A DNA stretch of 64,000 nucleotides from Novosphingobium acidiphilum DSM 19966 (GTDB lineage: Bacteria > Pseudomonadota > Alphaproteobacteria > Sphingomonadales > Sphingomonadaceae), in contig NZ_AUBA01000001.1 of assembly GCF_000429005.1 (NCBI RefSeq), positions 62,001-126,000 of the forward strand. Direction: 5' to 3'. Position 1 is the first letter of the stretch; every line of letters begins with the position of its first letter. The position numbers and the translations under genes are program-made. The notes under the pieces are model-generated. The model ran no database searches, had not been told where the DNA came from, and saw nothing but the letters and a program-made list of their open reading frames with translations. This document shows positions 16,137-23,880 of this stretch, piece by piece.

Positions 16137-18395
16137 ATGATGCAGCGGGAATGGAAACGTCTGAAACGGGTGCTGCTGTGCGGCATGGTCGGGCTGGCCT
16201 GGCAGGCCGTACCGGCCTGCGCCAAAGACGCCGCGTCGGGCGGTGGGGCCGCGGTCGACGGCGTCGAAACATTGGCCACCCATGTGCCAGCCACGAATGC
16301 CAGCCCACCCGCGCTGGCGATGCCGGCCGTGCGGTATCCGTTTGCGCATCGCGACAGCATTGCCGACCGGGCGTTTGGCGAAGTGGTGGCCGATCCGTGG
16401 CGCTGGCTGGAGGGTGATCTGCACAGCGATCATGCTGTGGCCGACTGGGTCTCGCGTGAAGATGCCTTGTCGCGCGGGTATCTCGATAGCCTGCCCGGGC
16501 ATGACCGCTTTGCCCATGCCTTGCGCACCTTGTACGATTTCGAACGCTACAGTCTGCCCAAAAAGGCCGGACATCGCTATTTCTTCCTGCGCAACAGCGG
16601 CTTGCTCAACCAGTCGGTGCTCACCGTCCGCGACGGTCTGAACGGCAGGGATCGGGTATTGCTAGATCCCAACCGCGGCGGTCAGGGCGACTACGCGCTC
16701 GACATCTGGGCCCCTTCGCGCAGCGGGCACTATCTCGCCTATGGCGAACAGCGCGGCGGCAGCGATTGGCGCACGATCCGGGTGATCGATGCCGGATCGG
16801 GCGTGGTGCTCGACGATCGCCTGGAATGGGCCAACGACACCATGATCGGCTGGGTCGGCGACAGCGGGTTTCTGTATTCGCGCTATCCGGAGCCGCGCGG
16901 CGCCGATACGCTGCATGCCCCGCTGCACGACAAGGCCGTGTGGTTTCATCGTATCGGCACCGCGCAGGACGCCGACGAACAGGTCTATGCCACGCCCGAT
17001 CATCCCGCCTGGGGCCACAAGGCGCAAGTTACCTCGGACGGGCGCTGGGCGGTCATCATGACCGAAGCGGGCACTGCGCCGCAACGGGCGATACATCTGG
17101 TCGATCTGGGCGTACCGCGTCGCGCCGGCCGTTGGCCGGTGCTGACGCTGGTCGAACCGATCAATCACGACTGGAAACTGGTCGACGGGCTGGGCAATCG
17201 GCTGTGGTTCGTCACCAACGATGGCGCGCCAAACTACCGGTTGGTGCAGATCGATTTGGGCGTCCGGCCCAGGGCGCGTGTCGTGATCGGCGAACAGCGC
17301 GGGATGCTCGAAGCCGGTCGGATCGTGGGTGATCGGCTGATCCTGTCCTATCTCGATGCCGGGCAACGCGTGGCGGTGGTGACCGACCTGCAGGGACGCC
17401 CGGCGCACGCGATCACGATCGCTGCCAACGGCGCGGCCACCGGGTTCAACGGCCGACCGGGCGATCCCGAAACCTTTTATCAGTTTTCCAGCTATAACCA
17501 GCCGCCTGCGATCTATCGCCTGGATTTGCGCAGCGGACAGGTCACACCATTTGCACAGGCCAGTGTACCGTTCGATCCGGCTGATTTCGTGATCGAAGAC
17601 CGCCAGTATCGCTCGCACGACGGGACGATGGTGCCGATCACGATCGTCCGCAAACGCACGCTGGTGCTGTCGCGCACCGCGGCGCCGACGCTGCTTTATG
17701 GCTATGGCGGGTTCGATATTGCGCTCAATCCCGGCTATTCGCCGTGGCGCATGGCCTGGCTCGAGGCGGGCGGCGTGTTTGCCGTTGCGGCGGTGCGCGG
17801 CGGTGGAGAGCTTGGTCCTGCGTGGTACCAGGCCGGGCGCGGAGCAAACAAGCAGAACAGCTTCGACGATTTTATCGCGGCCGGCGAATGGCTGCTTGAA
17901 GCGGGTATTGCCCGCAGGGGCAGTCTGGCCGCACAGGGCGGCTCAAATGGCGGAATGATGGTGGCAGCGGTGATCAACCAGCGGCCCGATCTGTTTGTTG
18001 CCGCCAATCCCGACGTGGGCGTGATGGACATGCTGCGGTTTGACCGGTTTACGCAAGGCAGGGCATGGATCGATGATTACGGCGATCCCGCGCGCGAGGC
18101 TGATTGGCGCACCTTGCGCGCCTATTCGCCCTATCACAACATCCGGACAGGGGCCGATTATCCGGCCATTCTGGTAACCACCGGCGACAGCGACGATCGC
18201 GTGGTGCCAGCCCACAGCTTCAAATATGTTGCTGCGTTGCAGGCAAATGCGACGGGCGATCGGCCCCACTTGCTGCGGGTGGAAAGCGATGCCGGGCATG
18301 GCGCAGGCAAACCGGTGGACAAGCTGATTGCCGGCGGGACCGATGTGTTGGCGTTTCTGGCGGCATGGACCGGATTGCCCCCACCGCCACCCTGA
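16137..18395 (+). CDS. Prolyl oligopeptidase family serine peptidase (S9A), exported paralog
   Basis: Second S9A peptidase, 752 residues from ATG 16137 (an adjacent ATG at 16140 is equally possible). It differs from its neighbour by an N-terminal signal sequence (KRLKRVLLCGMVGLAWQAV). Cleavage may follow ACA, or Cys in VPAC could be lipidated; the lipobox is weak. After a spacer it aligns throughout: ADPWRWLEGD, nucleophile S603 in GGSNGG, Asp in SDDRVVP, His in AGHGAGKP. It starts 51 bases after the first gene, so they may share a transcript. Predicted periplasmic. Confidence 0.92.
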   Translation: MMQREWKRLKRVLLCGMVGLAWQAVPACAKDAASGGGAAVDGVETLATHVPATNASPPALAMPAVRYPFAHRDSIADRAFGEVVADPWRWLEGDLHSDHAVADWVSREDALSRGYLDSLPGHDRFAHALRTLYDFERYSLPKKAGHRYFFLRNSGLLNQSVLTVRDGLNGRDRVLLDPNRGGQGDYALDIWAPSRSGHYLAYGEQRGGSDWRTIRVIDAGSGVVLDDRLEWANDTMIGWVGDSGFLYSRYPEPRGADTLHAPLHDKAVWFHRIGTAQDADEQVYATPDHPAWGHKAQVTSDGRWAVIMTEAGTAPQRAIHLVDLGVPRRAGRWPVLTLVEPINHDWKLVDGLGNRLWFVTNDGAPNYRLVQIDLGVRPRARVVIGEQRGMLEAGRIVGDRLILSYLDAGQRVAVVTDLQGRPAHAITIAANGAATGFNGRPGDPETFYQFSSYNQPPAIYRLDLRSGQVTPFAQASVPFDPADFVIEDRQYRSHDGTMVPITIVRKRTLVLSRTAAPTLLYGYGGFDIALNPGYSPWRMAWLEAGGVFAVAAVRGGGELGPAWYQAGRGANKQNSFDDFIAAGEWLLEAGIARRGSLAAQGGSNGGMMVAAVINQRPDLFVAANPDVGVMDMLRFDRFTQGRAWIDDYGDPAREADWRTLRAYSPYHNIRTGADYPAILVTTGDSDDRVVPAHSFKYVAALQANATGDRPHLLRVESDAGHGAGKPVDKLIAGGTDVLAFLAAWTGLPPPPP

Positions 18396-18471
18396 AAGGG
18401 CGCGGTCTTTGCTTGCGACTTGGCAGCAGCGTCACTATCGCGACAACAGACCATCTGGAAGGACCGCCGCG

Positions 18472-18795
18472 ATGACCCTGTTTGACGATCGCGAACACGC
18501 CGAAGAGGCCCGGTTTGCGCACAATGCAGAGATTCTGTTCCGCATCCAGGCGCGCCGCAACAAGCTGCTGGGCCATTGGGCTGCCGAACGCATGGCGCTC
18601 GATGCCGCCGAAACCGAAAGCTATGCGCGTGCGGTGGTGCAGGCCGAATTTGAAGAGGCGGGCGACGAAGACGTGATCCGCAAGGTGCTGGGCGATCTGC
18701 TGATGGCCGGGATCGATGTGTCCGAAGCCGATGTGCGCAAGGCGCTGGAAAGCACGGCGGTCGAAGCGCGCCGGCAACTGATGGGTGAAGTCTGA
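18472..18795 (+). CDS. DUF1476 protein, F1-ATPase inhibitor zeta homolog
   Basis: 107 residues. It matches the alphaproteobacterial zeta subunit described in Paracoccus, which blocks ATP hydrolysis by F1FO-ATP synthase. Conserved features are FDDREHAEEARFAHNAEI, RRNKLLGHWAAE, FEEAGDEDVIRKV and a helical C-terminus ending in VEARRQLMGEV. GGAAGGA lies 8 bases before the ATG. The TGA stop shares its A with the ATG of bolA, so the genes are coupled. The inhibitor function is by family; the inhibitory N-terminus varies among species. Confidence 0.88.
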   Translation: MTLFDDREHAEEARFAHNAEILFRIQARRNKLLGHWAAERMALDAAETESYARAVVQAEFEEAGDEDVIRKVLGDLLMAGIDVSEADVRKALESTAVEARRQLMGEV

Positions 18796-19037
18796 TGGCC
18801 ATGGTCGCAGATGACATTGCCGCGTTGATCCGCGCCGCATTGCCCGATGCCGAGGTAACGATCACCGATCTGGCAGGCGACGGCGATCATTATGCCGCGC
18901 ATGTCGTGTCGGCAGCTTTTCGCGGTCAAAGCCGCATTGCCCAGCACAAGGCGGTCTATGCCGCGCTGGGCGGCCGTATGGGCGGGGTGCTCCACGCCTT
19001 GCAATTGACCACGGCCGTGCCCATTTCTGCCGCATAA
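18795..19037 (+). CDS. BolA family protein
   Basis: 80-residue BolA/IbaG-type protein. Such proteins pair with CGFS monothiol glutaredoxins through a shared [2Fe-2S] cluster and act in iron-sulfur trafficking or iron sensing. Features are ALPDAEVTITDLAGDGDHYA, the conserved central FRGQSRIAQHKAVYAAL and a cluster-ligand His in QHK. Its start overlaps the preceding stop by one base, and the partner glutaredoxin follows 38 bases later, which strongly supports a BolA-Grx complex. Confidence 0.93.
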   Translation: MAMVADDIAALIRAALPDAEVTITDLAGDGDHYAAHVVSAAFRGQSRIAQHKAVYAALGGRMGGVLHALQLTTAVPISAA

Positions 19038-19075
19038 CAGCCGATTGTCCCGTTTCAGGAGCGCCATACCCCATC

Positions 19076-19411
19076 ATGTCCGACACCAGCAGCACGCACG
19101 CCCGCATCGCGCAGATCGTCCAGAGCAACGATGTCGTCCTGTTCATGAAAGGCACGCCGCTGTTTCCGCAATGCGGATTTTCCAGCCGTGCAGTGGCCAT
19201 CCTGGAACGTCTCGGCGTTGAATATGCCAGCGTCGACGTGTTGCAGGACATGGAAATCCGCGGCGGGATCAAGGACTTTTCCGAATGGCCGACGATCCCC
19301 CAGCTTTATGTCAAAGGCGAATTTGTCGGCGGGTCCGACATCATGATGGAAATGTACGAAGCCGGCGAGCTTGAGCAACTGGTTGCAGAGGCGGGTGTCG
19401 CGCGCGCCTAG
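19076..19411 (+). CDS. grxD: Monothiol glutaredoxin, Grx4 type
   Basis: 111-residue CGFS glutaredoxin that carries [2Fe-2S] clusters. CGFS lies at residues 33-36 within MKGTPLFPQCGFSSRAV. Glutathione-binding motifs WPTIPQLY and GGSDIMMEMYEAGEL follow. Length and order with bolA are typical of alphaproteobacteria. A long perfect hairpin at 19457-19498 ends the unit. Confidence 0.95.
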   Translation: MSDTSSTHARIAQIVQSNDVVLFMKGTPLFPQCGFSSRAVAILERLGVEYASVDVLQDMEIRGGIKDFSEWPTIPQLYVKGEFVGGSDIMMEMYEAGELEQLVAEAGVARA

Positions 19412-19456
19412 GCCGGCAATTGCAGTCGGCCGGCAGGTTTGTGCCGGATGCACGCA

Positions 19457-19498
19457 TTGAAAAAGCGGCCCTTGCTTGCGCAAGGGCCGCTTTTTCAA
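19457..19498. terminator. Bidirectional intrinsic terminator after grxD
   Basis: Perfect 19-bp stem (TTGAAAAAGCGGCCCTTGC and its complement) around a TTGC loop. The A-run at the left and T-run at the right make it work on both strands. No minus-strand gene ends here, so its use for grxD is the clear one. Confidence 0.92.
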
Positions 19499-19500
19499 TT

Positions 19501-19818
19501 TGGGGACATGAACGGGCCGGGGGGACACCGGCAGGAATTCGGTCCGGGGCATGAGGCGAAGCCGGAAACTTGGGGACTGGCTTCGCCTCAAGACTATGGG
19601 GCATCTAGGGACATCGATTGATATGCATGACCCGTGCCAAATGCTCAAAGAGCCGCAAATTCGGCAAATTCGGTGGGGCCTTCTCCGTGATTGTCAGGGC
19701 TTGTGTAAAACGATCCGACAGGGGTCAATTTAAAGCGCTCCTGCCCGTCACAGCCTCTTGGCAAGACCGTCCCGGCGGACCATCGTAGGCCCAACCAGAA
19801 TGATAATGGATTGGCCTG
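19501..19818. other. Intergenic region with a 12-bp hairpin, no gene seen
   Basis: 318 bases between the grxD terminator and the NUDIX gene. It contains a perfect 12-bp inverted repeat (TGAGGCGAAGCC 19552-19563 and GGCTTCGCCTCA 19579-19590, 15-base loop) and recurrent TTGGGGAC-type words at about 19499 and 19570. This could be the remnant of a REP-like or mobile element end, but no transposase fragment was seen. The right part is AT-richer and should hold the NUDIX gene promoter. Confidence 0.5.
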
Positions 19819-20601
19819 ATGGAATTGTCAGAGGATGTGCCGCCGGCACGGCCCGCAGCGACCGTGGTTGTGTTCAGACGCAATGCCGACGGTGGCCCGC
19901 CCGAACTGCTGCTGCTCGAACGATCGGGAACGATGGCGTTTGCCGGTGGGGCCACGGTCTTTCCGGGCGGTGCGGTGGACAAGGCCGACCGCGAATTTGC
20001 AAGCCGTGCGCCCGGTGCGGCCGCGCTTGATCCCGACGATGCCGCCGCCAGGGTGGCCGCAGTGCGCGAAACGCTTGAGGAAAGCGGGCTGATCATCGGT
20101 GTAAAAGGAACCGTCACCGCCGACCGTGCGATCGCAGCGCGCCAGCGTCTGCTGGCAGGTGACAGTCTTGGCATGATCCTGGCGGCCGAGGGCTGGAGCA
20201 TCGATTGGGACAGCCTTGTCCCGTTTGCCCGGTGGTGGCCGCGCCACCGCGAAATCCGCGTGTATGACACGCGTTTCTACCTTGCCGATGTCGGTACCGG
20301 GGCGCTTGACCTTGTGGTTGATGCCACTGAAAATCGGCACTTGTTCTGGGCAACGGCAAGGGCGGCGCTTGATTTTGCCGACTCCGGGCGGATCAAGGTG
20401 ATCTTTCCCACCCGGCGCAATCTTGAACGGCTGGCGCAGTGGCCCGATTTCAACGCTGCCCGGGCCCATGCGCTGGCAACGCCGATCCGGACAATATCGC
20501 CGTGGATGGAACAGCGACAAGGGGTGCCGTGGCTGGTGATCCCCGCCGACGCCGGATACCCGGTGGACGGTGAACCGTTGGAAAGCGCTGCACGGGGATA
20601 G
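19819..20601 (+). CDS. NUDIX hydrolase
   Basis: 260-residue hydrolase of a nucleoside-diphosphate-linked or CoA-like substrate. The Nudix box is split by an insertion, as in NUDT19/RP2p-like members: VFPGGAVDKAD, about 25 residues, then AAVRETLEESGLII with the catalytic REXXEE glutamates intact. FARWWPRHREIRVYDTRFYL and a C-terminal helix follow. The start lacks a strong ribosome-binding site. It is a single gene, not part of the bolA-grx unit because a terminator precedes it. Substrate unknown. Confidence 0.88.
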   Translation: MELSEDVPPARPAATVVVFRRNADGGPPELLLLERSGTMAFAGGATVFPGGAVDKADREFASRAPGAAALDPDDAAARVAAVRETLEESGLIIGVKGTVTADRAIAARQRLLAGDSLGMILAAEGWSIDWDSLVPFARWWPRHREIRVYDTRFYLADVGTGALDLVVDATENRHLFWATARAALDFADSGRIKVIFPTRRNLERLAQWPDFNAARAHALATPIRTISPWMEQRQGVPWLVIPADAGYPVDGEPLESAARG

Positions 20602-20726
20602 AATGCTCGATAATGAATAGACCAGGCGCGCGTGCGCATCGGCGTCCCATGCGTAAAGTTCCCTATCTACGAGGCGCCCCGATTTAAGTGCCCGCGCGTA
20701 ACGTCATGGCAGTTGAGGTGACTGTC

Positions 20727-20981
20727 ATGCCGTTGCGCAAGTTCCGCTATCTTCCCGAAGATCTTGACGACCCGGGCGTGCGGACCCGTCTGGCGGCCGA
20801 TCATGACGCGTTTGTCGCATCGCCGGTCCACCGCATGCAGCAAAACCTGTGGTCATTTGCCGAAAGCACACCAGAGCCTGCAACCGCGTTGTATCCCGGC
20901 TGGTTGCGGCTGACGATTCCGCTGGCCGCGTCTGGTGGGCTGTGGTGCGGCATCTTCTGGCTGCTCGGATATTTTCGATAA
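20727..20981 (+). CDS. Small membrane-anchored protein of unknown function
   Basis: 84 residues from the ATG that follows GAGGTG by six bases, an excellent ribosome-binding site; ATG 20706 lacks one. The N-terminal 60 residues are polar (MPLRKFRYLPEDLDDPGVRT start). The C-terminus is one hydrophobic segment (LRLTIPLAASGGLWCGIFWL) ending in GYFR, so it is probably tail-anchored. No family recognised. It lies 136 bases upstream of the sugar transferase in the same direction and could belong to the polysaccharide locus. Confidence 0.6.
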   Translation: MPLRKFRYLPEDLDDPGVRTRLAADHDAFVASPVHRMQQNLWSFAESTPEPATALYPGWLRLTIPLAASGGLWCGIFWLLGYFR

Positions 20982-21117
20982 TGCTGCATCGGCACGTAAC
21001 GCCGTCCAAATCGAACCGTCCCGGGTCTATCGTTCGCTGACCATCGGCCGGTTGCCCTTCATCGTTGCCTGGTTCGGTCATGCCACGCCGTTCGGATCAC
21101 GATGAGGGAGACACCCG

Positions 21118-21927
21118 TTGCGCATGCGAATGCCCGCCTCTGTTGCGGCCCCGACGCCCTTGCCGGAAACGGCGACTTCGTCGGATGAATCGGCGCATCA
21201 CGATACCGTTTCCATACGGGGCAGGGCCAATACCGGGGCGATGGTGTCGCGATCGGCCCATGGCAGGCCAGTTGTGCGGCATTATCCGGTGCGTGCCGGG
21301 CGGACCGCGCGGTTTGCCGAAGATGGCGTGATCCGCGCCTTTGACGTGGCGGGGGCACTGTTGGTGTTGATCCTGGCATTGCCGGTCATGGTGCTGGTGG
21401 CGCTGGCGGTAAAACTGTCCGGGCCGGGCCCGGTGCTGTTTGCGCACCGCAGGGTGGGGCGCAACGGTCGGCGTTTTGCCTGCCTGAAATTTCGCACCAT
21501 GGCCGCCGATGCCGATGCACAGCTGCGCGCTCTGCTCGATCGCGATCCGGCGGCACGGGCGGAATGGCAAAGCTGCCAGAAATTGCGGCGCGATCCGCGC
21601 GTCACCCCGATCGGGCGATTTTTACGCCGCACCAGCCTCGACGAACTGCCCCAGGTGTTCAACGTGCTGATGGGGTCCATGAGCCTGGTCGGGCCAAGGC
21701 CGATCGTGGAATCCGAAATCCCCCGATACGGCCGCCATTTTGCGATCTATTGTCAGGTGCGTCCTGGCGTTACCGGATTGTGGCAGGTGCAGCGCCGGGC
21801 CGAAACATCGTATCGGCGGCGCGTGGCATTCGACGTGGCATTTGCGCGCGCACGTTCGCTGCGGCTCTATCTGCTGATCCTGGCACGCACAGTACCGGCA
21901 GTCTTTGCCGGCAAGGGGGCGTGGTAG
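21118..21927 (+). CDS. Polyprenyl-phosphate sugar-1-phosphate transferase (WbaP/ExoY family)
   Basis: Starts polysaccharide assembly by placing a sugar-1-phosphate on undecaprenyl phosphate at the inner membrane. 269 residues from a TTG preceded by AGGGAG; an ATG at 21124 is the alternative. A 68-residue variable N-terminus precedes one membrane helix (about 72-98). The catalytic domain has GPGPVLFAHRRVGRNGR, CLKFRTM, LRRTSLDELPQVFNVL and GSMSLVGPRP, with QVRPGVTGLWQV near the end. It lacks the four-helix N-terminal half of WbaP, so it is of the short ExoY type. The transferred sugar cannot be told. Confidence 0.92.
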   Translation: MRMRMPASVAAPTPLPETATSSDESAHHDTVSIRGRANTGAMVSRSAHGRPVVRHYPVRAGRTARFAEDGVIRAFDVAGALLVLILALPVMVLVALAVKLSGPGPVLFAHRRVGRNGRRFACLKFRTMAADADAQLRALLDRDPAARAEWQSCQKLRRDPRVTPIGRFLRRTSLDELPQVFNVLMGSMSLVGPRPIVESEIPRYGRHFAIYCQVRPGVTGLWQVQRRAETSYRRRVAFDVAFARARSLRLYLLILARTVPAVFAGKGAW

Positions 21928-21939
21928 CAATCAACCACG

Positions 21940-21965
21940 GCAATCACCTGCCATGCTGTGATTGC
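21940..21965. terminator. Hairpin between convergent genes, possible terminator
   Basis: Perfect 8-bp stem GCAATCAC / GTGATTGC with a 10-base loop, 12 bases after the sugar transferase stop and 19 bases from the stop of the minus-strand small gene. No T-run, so termination by it alone is uncertain. Confidence 0.4.
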
Positions 21966-21984
21966 GCCGGCACAATACGCCGGA

Positions 21985-22131
21985 TCAAAGAAAAAAGTAG
22001 GCGACGGCCAGCCAGAACACCTGGCTGATGGCAAGCCCGATGATCAGGCCGCGCGCTGCATCAAGCCCGCCGGCATCCGCCCGGTTGGCGCCATAGTCGA
22101 ACGAATTATCGCTCCAGATTACCTTTTCCAT
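21985..22131 (-). CDS. 48-residue single-span membrane protein
   Basis: Short gene on the minus strand, ATG at 22131 to TGA at 21985. An AGGGA ribosome-binding site is nine bases upstream. The protein starts MEKVIWSDNSFDYGANRADA and ends in a hydrophobic helix (LIIGLAISQVFWLAVAYFFL). No family recognised. It lies convergent to the sugar transferase and next to an AT-rich spacer within the exopolysaccharide locus. Ribosome-binding site, composition and clean membrane segment argue that it is real. Confidence 0.6.
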   Translation of the reverse strand: MEKVIWSDNSFDYGANRADAGGLDAARGLIIGLAISQVFWLAVAYFFL

Positions 22132-22740
22132 ACTGCGTCCCTACGATGTGCCACGCTTTTTTACGCAGCTTATTGGCGACACTTGCGGCATCTTTTCCTC
22201 GGGCCCGTAAACCGGGCCACCCATTGCCGTCTTGTATGCAACCCTACCGCGCTGCGGCCCTTTGTTGCACTGTTTAACGGTTGCACCGTGCTAACGTTGA
22301 AACCGCAATATTTAGTTAATCACTCAACCACATTTTTTCAATATGTATAAGGATCAGCAACTTGTCCGTCCGGTGATCCGTGATGGTCGCGCTGCGCGGG
22401 TTGTGTGACAATTGTGCAGGTGCAGCGTACTTGGCAGAACCGAGCCGACATTCAGTGTAATTCCAACACTATTTGTATTGCGCAGTGCATCACAATGGCC
22501 AAAATTTGATCAATTTATGACGGATTGAACAGCGGGTTCAGCGCAAACATTTGCCAAAGCAGGTGCTCATTACATCCTGGTTCTCTCCAGACTGGATGCG
22601 TTATCCACAGACAATCCACCAACGCGGACATCCAGGGCCGGTTCCATCGCAGCCGATCCTGTGTCGCGAAAACGCGGGCAGGGCGTTGCATGCGCTGCGC
22701 CGCGGCTGTTACTCGGGCACCGGGCGTCATTCGGCCGGCT
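22132..22740. other. AT-rich intergenic region of the polysaccharide locus
   Basis: About 600 bases without a convincing gene, between the small membrane protein start and the end of the export gene. From about 22140 to 22560 it is clearly AT-richer than the rest of the window, with runs such as TTAGTTAATCACTCAACCAC and ATTTTTTCAATATGTATAAG. It holds a single perfect DnaA-box word (TTATCCACA, 22601-22609) and an imperfect palindrome around TTGATCAA near 22505-22515. It probably contains the promoter of the 48-residue gene and may be a target of AT-binding regulators. Confidence 0.5.
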
Positions 22741-23316
22741 TCAGAAATAGCGTTCGCCGATACGGATCGTGTCGCCGGGTTGCACGCCGACCGGTGCCCC
22801 GCGCAACGCAACACTGCCTTCCTCCGGTCTGTCGTTGCGGCGCAGAAAGACCACGCGGCTGTTGGCGCGATAGGTAAACCCGCCCGCCAGGGCCACCGCC
22901 TTTTCCACGGTCAGTCCCGCGGAATAGGGGTATTCGCCCGGCTTGTTCACTTCTCCCAGGATGTAAAACGGACGAAAGTTCAGCACTTCGATGCTTACCC
23001 GCGGATCGTGAACGTATCCGGTGTCAAGCCGATGGACGATATCGGCAGACACCTGGTCGATCGTGCGATTGGCGGCATCGACCGGGCCGATCAGCGGAAA
23101 GGCCACAGCGCCGGCCGGCGTCACGCTGTATTCGCCGGTCAGCGCGGGTTCGTTGTAGACCGTGATCCGCAATTTGTCGCCGGCGCCCAGATGATACGCC
23201 GCCAACCCCGATGTCGGACCGGTGATGACCAATGGCGCGATCCGTTCCTGCGCGCAGCCTGACAGAAACGGCAGGATCATGATTGCCGCAGCAACCGTAC
23301 GCATCAATTTGCCCAT
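22741..23316 (-). CDS. Polysaccharide export lipoprotein (Wza/GumB-like, short form)
   Basis: Outer-membrane polysaccharide export protein, 191 residues from the ATG that gives MGKLMRTVAAAIMILPFLSG before lipidated C21. An ATG at 23328 is the alternative. The Poly_export domain begins YHLGAGDKLRITVYNEPALTG and continues VSADIVHRL and VHDPRVSIEV. A SLBB domain follows (FYILGEVNKPGEYPYSAGLTVEKAVALAGG). It is half the length of E. coli Wza, as in GumB of Xanthomonas. It is transcribed away from the BY-kinase gene. Confidence 0.92.
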   Translation of the reverse strand: MGKLMRTVAAAIMILPFLSGCAQERIAPLVITGPTSGLAAYHLGAGDKLRITVYNEPALTGEYSVTPAGAVAFPLIGPVDAANRTIDQVSADIVHRLDTGYVHDPRVSIEVLNFRPFYILGEVNKPGEYPYSAGLTVEKAVALAGGFTYRANSRVVFLRRNDRPEEGSVALRGAPVGVQPGDTIRIGERYF

Positions 23317-23880
23317 GTTTGTCCCCATGTGTTCCGAAAATGGCCATGCAATGACGGCGTCGGCCAGGTTCAACGCATACCGTGCCCTGGCGGCGACCAC
23401 CGTGCCCCCGGTTCTATTCCCACCGACCAAAAGCTCAATTGCGCGCGCCGTAACGAAAAATCCGCCTTGGACCTATTCAGCGTCGGCTGGACCAGTGGGC
23501 GATCATCGCGATGCTCTGCCAAAGTCGTGCCTGCCGCGCCCGCATGGCAACGCGCCTGGCGCCGATGCTTAGGGTTTTTGCCCAGTTCTGAGGCGCGGCA
23601 TCGCGCGTATCGATCGCATGTGGGGCAGGGCCCGGGTGGCACCTGTCGCCACAGCCGGTTCCGCTGCGGCACGGCTTTGGCGGTGCTTTCGCTCCGCTGC
23701 GGATATGCTTGGGCTTTCTTGGCGGCCCAGCCTGCCTAGTCTGATCTTCGCAGCCCGGCAGTCGTCTGGTCCGGGGGGCACCAAAGGCGACGGATGCCAT
23801 GCATCCGCCGGGTTCGGGAACGCGTGCGGGCATTTTGCCTGGCGCAACACCCGCGCACCGCCAGCGAAGGAGCACAACGG
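23317..23880. other. Divergent intergenic region between export and BY-kinase genes
   Basis: About 560 bases between two divergent polysaccharide genes; both promoters should lie here. No convincing coding frame was found: short frames on both strands have Arg/Cys-rich compositions typical of shadows. A perfect 7-bp hairpin CGGATGC-CAT-GCATCCG (23791-23807) lies 74 bases before the BY-kinase start. An AT-rich stretch near 23425-23465 is the best promoter area for the export gene. Confidence 0.45.

Noticed and set aside
22601..22609. Perfect DnaA-box word TTATCCACA, suggesting an origin
   Set aside because: Single box, no cluster, no dnaA, hemE, parAB or gidA genes nearby; one 9-base match is expected by chance.
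22525..23262. 245-codon plus-strand frame antisense to the export lipoprotein
   Set aside because: The minus-strand lipoprotein is clearly real; this translation has no domain or ribosome-binding site.
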